The notes: generated by a model from the sequence alone, not told the origin. Positions 1 to 6,862 are shown, numbered from the stretch's first letter. The stretch: DNA of 21,173 nt from Rickettsiales bacterium UBA1997 (GCA_002335845.1 DDCV01000020.1:1-21173), one strand, 5' to 3'. Numbers and translations: made by a program.

Positions 1-585
1 TATAGAAGAGGTTATAAATTTTCTACATATGCAACATGGTGGATCAGACAAGCGATTACTAGATCTATTGCAGACCAGGCAAGAACCATAAGAATTCCCG
101 TGCATATGATTGAAACAATTAATAAACTAAATAGGATTCAGCGAAAATTATTACAAGAAAATGGTAAAGAGGCGAGCCCTGAAGAATTAGCTGAACATAT
201 GGAAATGCCAGAAGACAAAGTTCGAAGAGTTTTAAAGATTGCAAAAGAACCAATCTCAATGGAATCTCCAGTAGGTGATGATGAAGACTCTCATCTTGGT
301 GACTTTATAGAAGATGAGCATGCACAAAAACCACTAGATGAGACCATAAGCACCGGGTTAGCTGATTCAACAAGAGATATATTGTCTAGTTTAACTCCAA
401 GGGAAGCTAAAGTGCTTCGTATGAGATTTGGGATTGAAATGAATACAGACCATACTTTAGAAGAAGTCGGTAAACAGTTTGATGTGACAAGAGAACGTAT
501 AAGGCAAATTGAAGCAAAAGCATTAAGAAAACTTAGGCATCCGTCTAGGGCCCACAATCTAAAAAGTTTCCTAGATAATGAGTGA
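1..585 (+). CDS. rpoD: RNA polymerase primary sigma factor RpoD (sigma-70), C-terminal part
   Basis: The primary sigma factor directs core RNA polymerase to housekeeping promoters. Only the last 194 residues lie in the window; the reading frame is open from base 1, so the ATG at 100 is internal and not the start. Visible parts are region 2.3/2.4 (residues 1-33, including [19 protein letters not shown], which melts and reads the -10 element), region 3 (about 34-110), and region 4 with its helix-turn-helix near the end ([20 protein letters not shown], which reads the -35 element). The C-terminus (LRKLRHPSR...LKSFLDNE) is typical of gammaproteobacterial RpoD, not of RpoS or RpoH. The 3' end overlaps msrA by 8 bp. 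Identification is very secure; only the 5' end is missing. Confidence 0.97.
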   Translation, partial: YRRGYKFSTYATWWIRQAITRSIADQARTIRIPVHMIETINKLNRIQRKLLQENGKEASPEELAEHMEMPEDKVRRVLKIAKEPISMESPVGDDEDSHLGDFIEDEHAQKPLDETISTGLADSTRDILSSLTPREAKVLRMRFGIEMNTDHTLEEVGKQFDVTRERIRQIEAKALRKLRHPSRAHNLKSFLDNE

Positions 586-1048
586 TATAGCAATATTGGC
601 AGCTGGTTGTTTTTGGGGTATTGAAGATAAATTTGGTTCTGCAAAAGGTGTTGTTGAGACAGAGGTTGGCTATATTGGTGGAAAAACTAATAATCCAACA
701 TATAAAGACATATGCCAAGGAGATACATTTCATGCTGAGGCAGTCAGAATATTTTTTAACGAAGAAGAAATTAATTTTGATGGTCTCTTGGACTTATTTT
801 TTGAAATTCATGATCCTACAACGCTCAATAGCCAGGGACCTGATTTTGGTACACAGTATAGGTCAGCAATATTTTATCAAAATGATTTTCAAAAACTTTC
901 TAGTGAAAATAAAATAAAAGAATTGAATAGAGGTAAGTTTAACAATAAAATAGTCACGACTCTTGAATATAGTGATGATTTCTGGATAGCCGAGGAATAT
1001 CATCAAAAATATTTAAAAAAAAAGAAATTTAATTTTTTTAGTAAATAA
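578..1048 (+). CDS. msrA: Peptide methionine-S-sulfoxide reductase MsrA
   Basis: MsrA reduces the S epimer of methionine sulfoxide in proteins and free methionine, repairing oxidative damage in the cytosol. The 156-residue protein has the catalytic GCFWG motif (Cys11), the DPTTLNSQG...[10 protein letters not shown] substrate-pocket block, and the late EEYHQKYL motif. There is no signal peptide. The only other cysteine is Cys46, in the conserved [12 protein letters not shown] segment; the lysine-rich C-terminus carries no resolving cysteine such as E. coli MsrA has. The start overlaps the rpoD stop by 8 bp, so it is probably read from the same mRNA. The tRNA gene begins two bases after the stop. 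The family assignment is secure; the recycling mechanism is uncertain. Confidence 0.95.
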   Translation: MSDIAILAAGCFWGIEDKFGSAKGVVETEVGYIGGKTNNPTYKDICQGDTFHAEAVRIFFNEEEINFDGLLDLFFEIHDPTTLNSQGPDFGTQYRSAIFYQNDFQKLSSENKIKELNRGKFNNKIVTTLEYSDDFWIAEEYHQKYLKKKKFNFFSK

Positions 1049-1050
1049 TC

Positions 1051-1124
1051 GGGCCTGTAGCTCAGTTGGTTAGAGCAGTAGACTCATAATCTATTGGTCG
1101 GAGGTTCGAGTCCTCCCGGGCCCA
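1051..1124 (+). tRNA. tRNA-Ile2 with CAT anticodon (lysidine-modified type)
   Basis: A full cloverleaf can be folded by hand. The acceptor stem is 1051-1057 with 1117-1123. The anticodon stem is 1078-1082 with 1090-1094, anticodon CAT at 1085-1087. The T stem is 1100-1104 with 1112-1116, loop TTCGAGT. The discriminator base is A1124, and CCA is not encoded. A CAT anticodon could be Met or Ile2. The C4-G69 and C5-G68 pairs and the TTGGTCG variable region resemble E. coli tRNA-Ile2 rather than elongator Met. From memory, a tRNA-Ile(CAU) also lies near rpoD in other gammaproteobacteria (ileX in E. coli). TilS would convert C34 to lysidine so that it reads AUA codons. Confidence 0.93.
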
Positions 1125-1146
1125 TTTTAAATAATTATAAAGAATT

Positions 1147-1446
1147 TTGTATAAATATATAACAAAAAATAAATTTGTAAAATTAGTTACTAAAATTTCC
1201 TTAGCCTTACTTATTTCATCACCGATGATAAGTGAGTTTCACTTGCATTTTGACGAGCATGAGAATGAAGAAAGTCATCAGTGTATAACATGTCATTTGA
1301 GCTCCAATTCTTCTCTTCCTGACATAGGCTCAAATTTAATTTTACAAATTTTTGGTATTTTTCTCGTTGTATCATACTCACAGTCTTTTTTAATAAGTAA
1401 CAATCAAAAATTTCCATTTAATTCCAGGGCACCGCCTCTTTTATAG
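1147..1446 (+). CDS. Small exported or membrane protein with His/Cys cluster and RAPP C-terminus (DUF2946-like)
   Basis: This 99-residue protein starts at TTG; the preceding in-frame codon region has a stop at 1138, and the first ATG (1225) would remove the hydrophobic N-terminus. Residues 1-29 look like a signal peptide or anchor (lysine-rich, then LVTKISLALLISSPMIS). Residues 30-50 hold five histidines and a CITCH motif (Cys46, Cys49, His50). Residues 64-83 form a possible membrane segment, and the protein ends in SRAPPLL. This layout resembles small DUF2946-type proteins that I recall beside metal-related TonB receptors. CxxCH is also the heme c signature, but metal binding seems more likely. 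It lies 40 bp before a ZnuD-like receptor and probably shares its transcript. The function is unknown; a role in zinc or copper handling is inference. Confidence 0.7.
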   Translation: MYKYITKNKFVKLVTKISLALLISSPMISEFHLHFDEHENEESHQCITCHLSSNSSLPDIGSNLILQIFGIFLVVSYSQSFLISNNQKFPFNSRAPPLL

Positions 1447-1454
1447 AATTCAAT

Positions 1455-1468
1455 TTAATTTAAATTAA
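1455..1468. promoter_or_regulatory. AT-only 14-bp palindrome upstream of the receptor gene (possible operator)
   Basis: TTAATTTAAATTAA is a perfect inverted repeat lying 19 bp before the receptor start codon and just before its ribosome binding site (AAAGGAG, 1474-1480). It could be an operator, but DNA this AT-rich produces such palindromes by chance, and it does not match a Zur or Fur consensus that I know. Confidence 0.15.
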
Positions 1469-1486
1469 TTTATAAAGGAGACATAA

Positions 1487-3448
1487 ATGTTTAAAAACAT
1501 TCTTATAGTTTCTCTATCATTTGTATGTATTAATGTAGTATCAGCTGAAGAACTGAGTGATATCAGTGTTACATCATCTGAATTTACTAACTCAATTAAT
1601 GAGAGTAAATATCCGCTGCATATCATGCAAAATGAAGAGATAAATGTTAACAAAAGTATCGGGGATAATCTCAAAGGATTGTCCGGATTATCAAATGCAG
1701 ATTATGGTGCAGCTGTTGGGCAGCCTGCAATAAGAGGTTTAACTGGCAATCGAACAAGATTGCTTTCAAATAATATACCTATAAACGATCTCAGTAATTT
1801 AAGCGGGGATCATATAAATAATATTGATTTGAATAATATTTCACATATAGAAATATTAAGAGGACCTTCGTCAATATTTAATCGCGGTGGAACTAGTGGC
1901 GGCATTATTAATGTCATCACAGACATAATAAGCGAAAATAAATATGACAATGAAGTTATAAAGCTTGATTACACAACAGTTAATAATGGATATGGGCATA
2001 ATTTCTTATTTAAGAAAAACTACTTAAATGCAAATATATTCTTTTCTATTAATAACAAGCATATGGATAACTATAATATACCTCATGGCTCTCTTCTAGG
2101 TGAGACAGGGTTGGAGCTAAGCACGCTTGCTAACTCAGACCATAAAAATCAAAATACTAGTTTTGGTCTATCTTTCCCAAGAGAATGGGGATACTTTGGT
2201 TTCTCTTTTGAGAATACGGATGGCGTTTATGGTCTTCCATATCATGCCGAAGAAGAAGAGGAAGAGGGGCATCATGAAGAAGAGGAAGAACATAGATTAT
2301 TTACAAAAACTGAAACTGAAACATATACTTTAAAAGGTAAATTTAATACAGTTTCACTTTTTAATTCTATTGACTATTCTTTTAGAAATTCAAACTCTTT
2401 TTTAAAAGAGCATGAAGAGGATGGAGCGGCATCTTTAAACAGCAATAGCACATCATTTACTTTCAATTTTAATTTAGATGATGAGTTATATGAAAAAAGA
2501 TTTCTCCTTCAGTATGGTCATACTAAGTCTCCGATGACAGCAGCTTATCTGCCATCATCAGAAGCATATGGAAGATCAGCATCTTATTTCTTAAGGACTA
2601 AAAATAGACCATATGAAATAGATTTTGCTGCTAGATATGAATCTAATTCTAGAGATAGCAGTAGTCAAAGATATGGAGATACATCCTTAAGCTTTGGTAC
2701 AAGTTTAGCTGCTAATCTTGGGAAATCATTCATATATAATATGAATTATGCTCATATATCTAGAAGTCCATCTGTAGCTGAATTATTTGCAAATGGCGTG
2801 CATGGAGCTACCTCAAGATATGAACGTGGGAATAATAGAATTTCAAGAGAAGTATCAAGAAATATTGAATTAGATTTAGAATATAATTTTAATGATATAG
2901 ATGTAAACTTGAACTTATATCGAAATAATATTAATAATTTTATTTACTTGAAAGATGAGTCTACAACTACTAGTGGTAAGACTGATGCAACTTGGAGTCA
3001 AAAAAATGCAGTGATGCAAGGTTATGAAATATCAATGTCTAGCTCATATATAATAGGAAATGGTGACCTGTTAGTAACATTGAGCAGAGATGATATTTCG
3101 GGTGTATTTGATGATAATACATATATACCTCGATTAAGTCCTGCTAAAAACACTTTATCTCTAAAGTATGAAAATAATAAAAGTAATACTTACTATGCGG
3201 ATCTTATATATACAGAATCACAAGGTGACATGTCTTCTATTGAGACCAAGACAAATTCACATCTTGATTTAGATATAGGATATTCTAAAAAGATTACTTA
3301 TAATTCTAATAAAGATTTAGTATTCAATATTTATGGGAATAATATTCTAAATAATACTATTAGAAACCATTCATCTATAGTTAAAGATCATGTTCCCGTT
3401 CAAGGGACAAATTATGGGATTGATGTATCTATGAGATATAACTTCTAA
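1487..3448 (+). CDS. ZnuD-like TonB-dependent outer-membrane receptor, probably for zinc or another metal
   Basis: This 653-residue outer-membrane barrel should import a metal or metal complex using TonB energy. Residues 1-20 are a signal peptide ending VVSA. A TonB-box-like DISVTSS follows, then the plug domain (about 40-150), which contains the IEILRGPSSIFNRGGTSGG plug signature, then the 22-strand barrel ending in the typical terminal Phe (MRYNF). Residues 253-270 are an acidic, His-containing loop (HAEEEEEEGHHEEEEEHR). It resembles the His/acid loop of Neisseria ZnuD and points to Zn(II) or a similar cation rather than a siderophore. A strong ribosome binding site (AAAGGAG, 6 bp spacing) supports the start. 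The small His/Cys protein just upstream fits a metal-uptake unit. Substrate identity is inference; no Zur box was recognised. Confidence 0.88.
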   Translation: MFKNILIVSLSFVCINVVSAEELSDISVTSSEFTNSINESKYPLHIMQNEEINVNKSIGDNLKGLSGLSNADYGAAVGQPAIRGLTGNRTRLLSNNIPINDLSNLSGDHINNIDLNNISHIEILRGPSSIFNRGGTSGGIINVITDIISENKYDNEVIKLDYTTVNNGYGHNFLFKKNYLNANIFFSINNKHMDNYNIPHGSLLGETGLELSTLANSDHKNQNTSFGLSFPREWGYFGFSFENTDGVYGLPYHAEEEEEEGHHEEEEEHRLFTKTETETYTLKGKFNTVSLFNSIDYSFRNSNSFLKEHEEDGAASLNSNSTSFTFNFNLDDELYEKRFLLQYGHTKSPMTAAYLPSSEAYGRSASYFLRTKNRPYEIDFAARYESNSRDSSSQRYGDTSLSFGTSLAANLGKSFIYNMNYAHISRSPSVAELFANGVHGATSRYERGNNRISREVSRNIELDLEYNFNDIDVNLNLYRNNINNFIYLKDESTTTSGKTDATWSQKNAVMQGYEISMSSSYIIGNGDLLVTLSRDDISGVFDDNTYIPRLSPAKNTLSLKYENNKSNTYYADLIYTESQGDMSSIETKTNSHLDLDIGYSKKITYNSNKDLVFNIYGNNILNNTIRNHSSIVKDHVPVQGTNYGIDVSMRYNF

Positions 3449-3456
3449 CATACAAG

Positions 3457-3495
3457 GTCACTGGCAAGAGGATTAAGTATTTTCTTGCCAGTGAC
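3457..3495 (+). terminator. 13-bp hairpin after the TonB receptor gene (terminator-like, no U-run)
   Basis: GTCACTGGCAAGA (3457-3469) pairs perfectly with TCTTGCCAGTGAC (3483-3495) around a 13-nt loop, beginning 8 bp after the receptor stop. It is much more GC-rich than its surroundings. There is no T-tract on the 3' side (TAATATTT follows), so it may be a weak terminator, an mRNA 3' stabiliser, or a dispersed repeat. Confidence 0.5.
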
Positions 3496-3518
3496 TAATA
3501 TTTAAAAATACTAAGTAA

Positions 3519-3524
3519 TATAAT
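3519..3524 (+). promoter_or_regulatory. Possible -10 box for the DUF3050 gene
   Basis: A consensus TATAAT lies 31 bp before the DUF3050 start and downstream of the hairpin. No good -35 hexamer stands at 16-18 bp. The nearest candidate, GTGACT (3491-3496), is 22 bp away and inside the hairpin. The promoter is plausible because the upstream hairpin may end the receptor transcript. Confidence 0.3.
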
Positions 3525-3555
3525 ATCTAGTAATAGTCTAACTCAAAGGAATGGC

Positions 3556-4329
3556 ATGAAGATAATGAAGAAAGAGCTTATACTCAAAAAAAAAATAGAT
3601 GCGCTTAATAAGCACCCATTACTCTCTAAGAGCAATGTATTTACAGAAGATCATTTGAAGATATTTATGGAATTCCATGTCTTTGCAGTTTGGGATTTTA
3701 TGTGCATTGTAAAAAAATTACAGAGTATGATTTGCCCGTCATCGACACCTTGGTATCCAAATATTTTTTCTAAAAATGGAATAGCGAGATTAATAAATGA
3801 AATAGTTATGGCTGAAGAATCAGATGAAATTTCAGATGGTATTTTTATGTCACATTTTGATTTATATTTATCTAGTATGAAAAATATTAATGCAAAAACA
3901 GATATAATTGAGTCTATAATAAATGATGTCTCAAAAAATAAACTAAGGGGTTTTGATAAATACGATCTAGAGCCTGAATGTTTTAATTTTTTAAATGAAA
4001 ATAATAAATTACTGAATACAAATGAGCTTCATATTATATCTGCATTATTCACATATGGTAGAGAAACAACTCTGCCTGGAATGTTTGAGCAACTATTAGC
4101 AAAAATCGGCTGGTCTTCAAAATATGATTCCCTGAAACTTTATTTAAAAAGACATATTGATGTAGATTCAAATAGGCATGGGCCATTATCATTAATATTG
4201 TTTGAAAAATCATGTGAAAATAATGATTTAAAATACAACCAGGCTTTGGATGCGGCAATTAAGAGCATAGAGATCCGATATGATTTATGGACAGGTATTC
4301 ACAAAAAAATAACCTCTATGAATCCATAA
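3556..4329 (+). CDS. DUF3050 family protein, probable heme-oxygenase-like di-metal enzyme
   Basis: This 257-residue cytosolic protein matches the DUF3050 pattern along its length: NKHPL near the start, MEFHVFAVWDFM (38-49), RLINEIVMAEESDE (78-91), SHFDLYL (99-105), LFTYGRE (164-170), RHIDVDSNRHGP (199-210) and a closing RYDLWTGI. To my recollection DUF3050 belongs to the heme-oxygenase-like helical-bundle group, which includes di-iron oxidases and oxygenases. Candidate metal ligands are E39/H41, E82/E88/E91, H100, H159, H200, D204 and H208. The H200-xxx-D204-xxx-H208 series recalls the HxxxDxxH helix of that group. AAAGGA at 3544-3549 supports the start; ATG at 3565 is an alternative. The substrate is unknown. 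It stands alone between the receptor and a convergent gap, so context tells little. Confidence 0.85.
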   Translation: MKIMKKELILKKKIDALNKHPLLSKSNVFTEDHLKIFMEFHVFAVWDFMCIVKKLQSMICPSSTPWYPNIFSKNGIARLINEIVMAEESDEISDGIFMSHFDLYLSSMKNINAKTDIIESIINDVSKNKLRGFDKYDLEPECFNFLNENNKLLNTNELHIISALFTYGRETTLPGMFEQLLAKIGWSSKYDSLKLYLKRHIDVDSNRHGPLSLILFEKSCENNDLKYNQALDAAIKSIEIRYDLWTGIHKKITSMNP

Positions 4330-4685
4330 ATTTTAAATCATCTAAACATAAATACTTTTTTTAATTATAATTAATTCTTACTAGTTAAGGATGAAGCTAA
4401 AACCAGATCCTCGGGGAGAGACAACTTTGAGGAGTTTGACCTAGTTTTAACCATCATATATATAAGGAGGGGTTTTCCTTTACATATAACAGTGCATATA
4501 CCATGCCAATTATTAAAATTTTGCTATCTATTAAGGTAAATAGGTCATGCTCTCTATTTTCAGAATGTCTCTTATTAAGGATTAATTATGTGATTGATAT
4601 ATTTTGAGTATATGAGATTTTTTGGGTAAAATTTGTATTGAGTTTATATTATTATATGTTAATATTCTTATATACACCTCCGTAT
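4330..4685. other. Convergent intergenic gap without a recognisable gene
   Basis: This is the only stretch over 300 bp without a gene. It lies between convergent genes, so it is not their promoter region. No reading frame above about 34 codons is seen on either strand. At 4398-4449 TAAAAC (4398-4403) can pair with GTTTTA (4444-4449), and inside it TCCTC (4408-4412) with GAGGA (4429-4433). A short AAGGA/TCCTT hairpin lies at 4464-4480. TATAC and GTATA flank CACCTCC-like sequence at 4671-4686. It could hold a small RNA or decayed sequence; I cannot decide between them. Confidence 0.35.
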
Positions 4686-4714
4686 AAAAGAGCTAGTAGA
4701 GATACTAGCTTTTT
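4686..4714. terminator. Bidirectional intrinsic terminator between convergent genes
   Basis: AGCTAGTA (4691-4698) and TACTAGCT (4703-4710) form a perfect 8-bp stem with a GAGA tetraloop. TTTTT (4710-4714) follows on the + strand and CTTTTAT on the - strand, so it can stop transcripts from both sides. The gpmA stop codon (4705-4707, TAG on the - strand) lies within the stem. Confidence 0.75.
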
Positions 4715-5247
4715 ACCTTAAATACAGTCCCAACTTTAATCTCAAAAGAATTAACATTATTTTCTGTGTTCACACCAAATAATACAGATATTGCACGAAT
4801 TGTATTACCATGAGAAACCACAAGAATATTCCCAGATTCAGGCAACTCATCTATAAAGGGTTTGACACGTAAGCTTACATCTTTCAAACTTTCGCCATTG
4901 GGAGGGCTAGTTTCCCAACCTCTTCTAGCTGCATAATAATTATCAACACCTTCGGATAATTTTACTTCTTCTTTATTCTTGGCTGACCAGTCACCATAAC
5001 TTCTTTCTTTAAGCCTATCATCTATTTTTATCTCTTTATCATCAGATAATATTTGTGCTGTGGATAGTGCTCGTTTTAGAGGTGAAGAGTAGATATGATC
5101 AAATATGACTCCATAAAGCTCTTCCTTTAGATCATGTGCTTTATGTATACCATGTTGTGTTAAATCAGGATCATGCCATCCTGTGAAAAGTTTTTTCTTG
5201 TTATATTCTGATTGAGCATGTCTTGCAAACCAAATAGTTCTAGCCAT
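4705..5247 (-). CDS. gpmA: Phosphoglycerate mutase (dPGM / histidine phosphatase type), compact form
   Basis: It interconverts 3- and 2-phosphoglycerate in glycolysis and gluconeogenesis through a phosphohistidine. The 180-residue protein shows the family order: FARHAQSEYN with phospho-acceptor His10, LFTGWHDPDLTQHG (20-33), SSPLKRALSTAQI (54-66), RLKERSYGDW with acid Glu81, RRGWETSPPNGES (108-120) and SHGNTIRA with His146. The FTGW and RRG...PPNGES blocks favour true GpmA over a general phosphatase of the superfamily. It is much shorter than the roughly 250 residues of E. coli GpmA and lacks part of the region after the ERxYG motif, like compact forms in other bacteria. It begins two bases after tatC and is the last gene of the long minus-strand run. 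Confidence 0.88.
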   Translation of the reverse strand: MARTIWFARHAQSEYNKKKLFTGWHDPDLTQHGIHKAHDLKEELYGVIFDHIYSSPLKRALSTAQILSDDKEIKIDDRLKERSYGDWSAKNKEEVKLSEGVDNYYAARRGWETSPPNGESLKDVSLRVKPFIDELPESGNILVVSHGNTIRAISVLFGVNTENNVNSFEIKVGTVFKVKS

Positions 5248-5249
5248 AG

Positions 5250-6050
5250 TTATTTATCATCCTTTTTATTATTATTTTTATCAACATCATCATATAAAAC
5301 AACATCACTATTACCACGATTCTTGGTAAGAATACGTGCAAAAATAATTCCAACTTCAAATAAAAACCAAATTGGGATCGCTAATAAGGTTTGAGAAATA
5401 ACATCTGGTGGTGTTAAAAACATCCCTATTACGAATGCTCCAACAATAACATAAGGTCTCTTTGTAGACAAACTTTTAGGAGTACTGACATTCGTTAGAA
5501 CTAATAAAACCGTAATTACCGGAACCTCAAATGCAAAACCAAATGCAAAGAAAAGTGTTATCACAAAATCCAAATACCTACTGATATCTGTCATTACAGC
5601 GATTCCCTCAGGGGCAATGCTAATAAAAAAAGCAAATATTAAAGGGAAAACAACAAAGTATGCAAAAGCTGCGCCTAAATAAAATAATATGCTGCTAGAC
5701 ACAAGAATCGGTAACACAAGCTTTCTTTCTTTTTCATAAAGTCCAGGAGCTGTAAACATCCATAAGTGGTATAGAAGGAAGGGAATTGATATAAAAATAG
5801 ATAAAATCATTACCAGCTTAAATGGAATAAAAAATGGAGAGGCAACATCAATTGCTATCATGTTGCTTCCTTCTGGTAGTCTTGATATCAAAGGCTCAGC
5901 TAATTGTGTATATATTATGTCTGAAAATGGAAATAATATTATAAAAAAAATAAGTACAAATAATAAACATTTGGAAATTCTTGATTTTAGTTCCTGAAAA
6001 TGGGGGACTAAAGATTTGAAGGAACTATTTATTTGATCCTTAGAATCCAT
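5250..6050 (-). CDS. tatC: Twin-arginine translocase subunit TatC
   Basis: TatC is the inner-membrane receptor for twin-arginine signal peptides and the core of the translocon that exports folded proteins. The 266-residue sequence starts with an amphipathic PHFQELKSRISKC segment that leads into the first of six hydrophobic segments. It carries the conserved APGLYEKERKLVLP loop after the second, and FAFGFAFEVPV in the fourth. The C-terminus is charged and cytosolic (ending DKNNNKKDDK). The start overlaps the tatB stop as TAATG, suggesting coupled translation. The full tatA-tatB-tatC set is present, so the pathway is probably functional. Confidence 0.96.
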   Translation of the reverse strand: MDSKDQINSSFKSLVPHFQELKSRISKCLLFVLIFFIILFPFSDIIYTQLAEPLISRLPEGSNMIAIDVASPFFIPFKLVMILSIFISIPFLLYHLWMFTAPGLYEKERKLVLPILVSSSILFYLGAAFAYFVVFPLIFAFFISIAPEGIAVMTDISRYLDFVITLFFAFGFAFEVPVITVLLVLTNVSTPKSLSTKRPYVIVGAFVIGMFLTPPDVISQTLLAIPIWFLFEVGIIFARILTKNRGNSDVVLYDDVDKNNNKKDDK

Positions 6051-6316
6051 TATTTATTATCTTCCTCTTTCTTGTCGCTAATTTCTTTCTGTAATCTATC
6101 CATCGAAGATTTTTGGTCATCTAATAACTTATTGATTTGATTGCTAGGCTCTTCTGTTTCACGTTGTATAGAATCTTTGAGCTCAAAGAAATATCTTTGA
6201 AATTTTCCAAACCATTTCCCTAAATAACCAGCAATTGCTGGAAGCCTTTCTGGCCCAACAACAAACAATAACAGTAAAAATATTAGGAATAATTCCCAAA
6301 AACCTATATCAAACAT
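6050..6316 (-). CDS. tatB: Twin-arginine translocase subunit TatB
   Basis: TatB joins TatC in the substrate-binding complex. The 88-residue protein has one N-terminal membrane helix (FWELFLIFLLLLFVVGPERL) with the TatB-specific GPERLP hinge, then a long amphipathic charged helix (about 25-88). The GPERLP hinge and the Glu near the N-terminus separate it from TatA. It lies 5 bp after tatA and overlaps tatC by one base (TAATG). Confidence 0.95.
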   Translation of the reverse strand: MFDIGFWELFLIFLLLLFVVGPERLPAIAGYLGKWFGKFQRYFFELKDSIQRETEEPSNQINKLLDDQKSSMDRLQKEISDKKEEDNK

Positions 6317-6321
6317 AGGGC

Positions 6322-6519
6322 TTACTTACTATCTTCTTTTGCAGATTTTTTTGCAGAAACAGTTTTACTACTAGCATCATCTTCTTTTGATGACTTTTTA
6401 AAACTTTTAATAGCTGTTCCTAAGTCTGACCCAACATTTCTAAGTTTTTTAGTTCCAAATAAAACAACTACTATAATTAATATTAGTAATATTGACCATG
6501 GTGATATGCCGCTTAACAT
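6322..6519 (-). CDS. tatA: Twin-arginine translocase subunit TatA
   Basis: TatA oligomerises to allow passage of folded Tat substrates. The 65-residue protein has the short membrane helix ([14 protein letters not shown]), the [20 protein letters not shown] hinge and amphipathic helix typical of TatA, and a Ser/Lys-rich tail. It begins 10 bp after hisE, so tat expression is probably tied to the his genes, an order also seen after hisIE in other gammaproteobacteria. Confidence 0.95.
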   Translation of the reverse strand: MLSGISPWSILLILIIVVVLFGTKKLRNVGSDLGTAIKSFKKSSKEDDASSKTVSAKKSAKEDSK

Positions 6520-6529
6520 CTTTAGTACC

Positions 6530-6862
6530 TCATTTTTTTCTTAATCTTTTTTCTTCCAATCCTGATAGACCGAATCTATTTTCAAGTTCTTTAAGGATAT
6601 CATCTGATGATATTCCATTCAAAGTTAATGACACCAATGTATGAAACCAAAGGTCAGCAGCCTCATGAATAATATGGTCGCGATCAGAATTATTGACCGC
6701 ATCTATGTATTCGTTTGCTTCTTCTATAATTTTTAAATTTATAGACTTATTCCCTTTTTTATACAGTTGTGAGACATATGAGTCTTCCGATACATTGCGT
6801 TTTCTATCATTCAAAATATCTTCTAGCTTTCTAAGAATATTTGATTTAGTGTTTTCAATCAT
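6530..6862 (-). CDS. hisE: Phosphoribosyl-ATP pyrophosphatase HisE (stand-alone)
   Basis: HisE hydrolyses phosphoribosyl-ATP to phosphoribosyl-AMP, the second step of histidine synthesis. The 110-residue protein is all-alpha of the MazG-like fold, with the metal-binding EEANEY and [12 protein letters not shown] motifs, an [10 protein letters not shown] start segment and an [11 protein letters not shown] end. It is not fused to HisI, and no hisI is found next to it. It lies 22 bp after hisF. The ATG at 6860-6862 has no clear Shine-Dalgarno sequence but gives the expected length. Confidence 0.94.
   Translation of the reverse strand: MIENTKSNILRKLEDILNDRKRNVSEDSYVSQLYKKGNKSINLKIIEEANEYIDAVNNSDRDHIIHEAADLWFHTLVSLTLNGISSDDILKELENRFGLSGLEEKRLRKK

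Noticed and set aside
100..585. A complete 161-residue sigma factor starting at ATG 100
   Set aside because: The frame is open back to base 1 and encodes RpoD region 2 ([10 protein letters not shown]...), so the ATG is internal and the gene is cut by the window edge.
291..733. Minus-strand open frames opposite rpoD and msrA
   Set aside because: They are antisense shadows of well-conserved genes and show no recognisable domain or ribosome binding site.
1051..1124. Elongator tRNA-Met reading of the CAT anticodon
   Set aside because: The C4-G69/C5-G68 pairs, variable region and nearness to rpoD fit tRNA-Ile2 better.
2127..2333. Second-frame open reading frame inside the TonB receptor gene
   Set aside because: It results from the GAA/GAG-rich repeat coding the acidic loop; the main frame has full family similarity.
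4503..4607. A 34-codon frame starting MPIIKI (tautomerase-like first residues)
   Set aside because: It has no Shine-Dalgarno sequence, the rest does not resemble a tautomerase, and the length is within chance.
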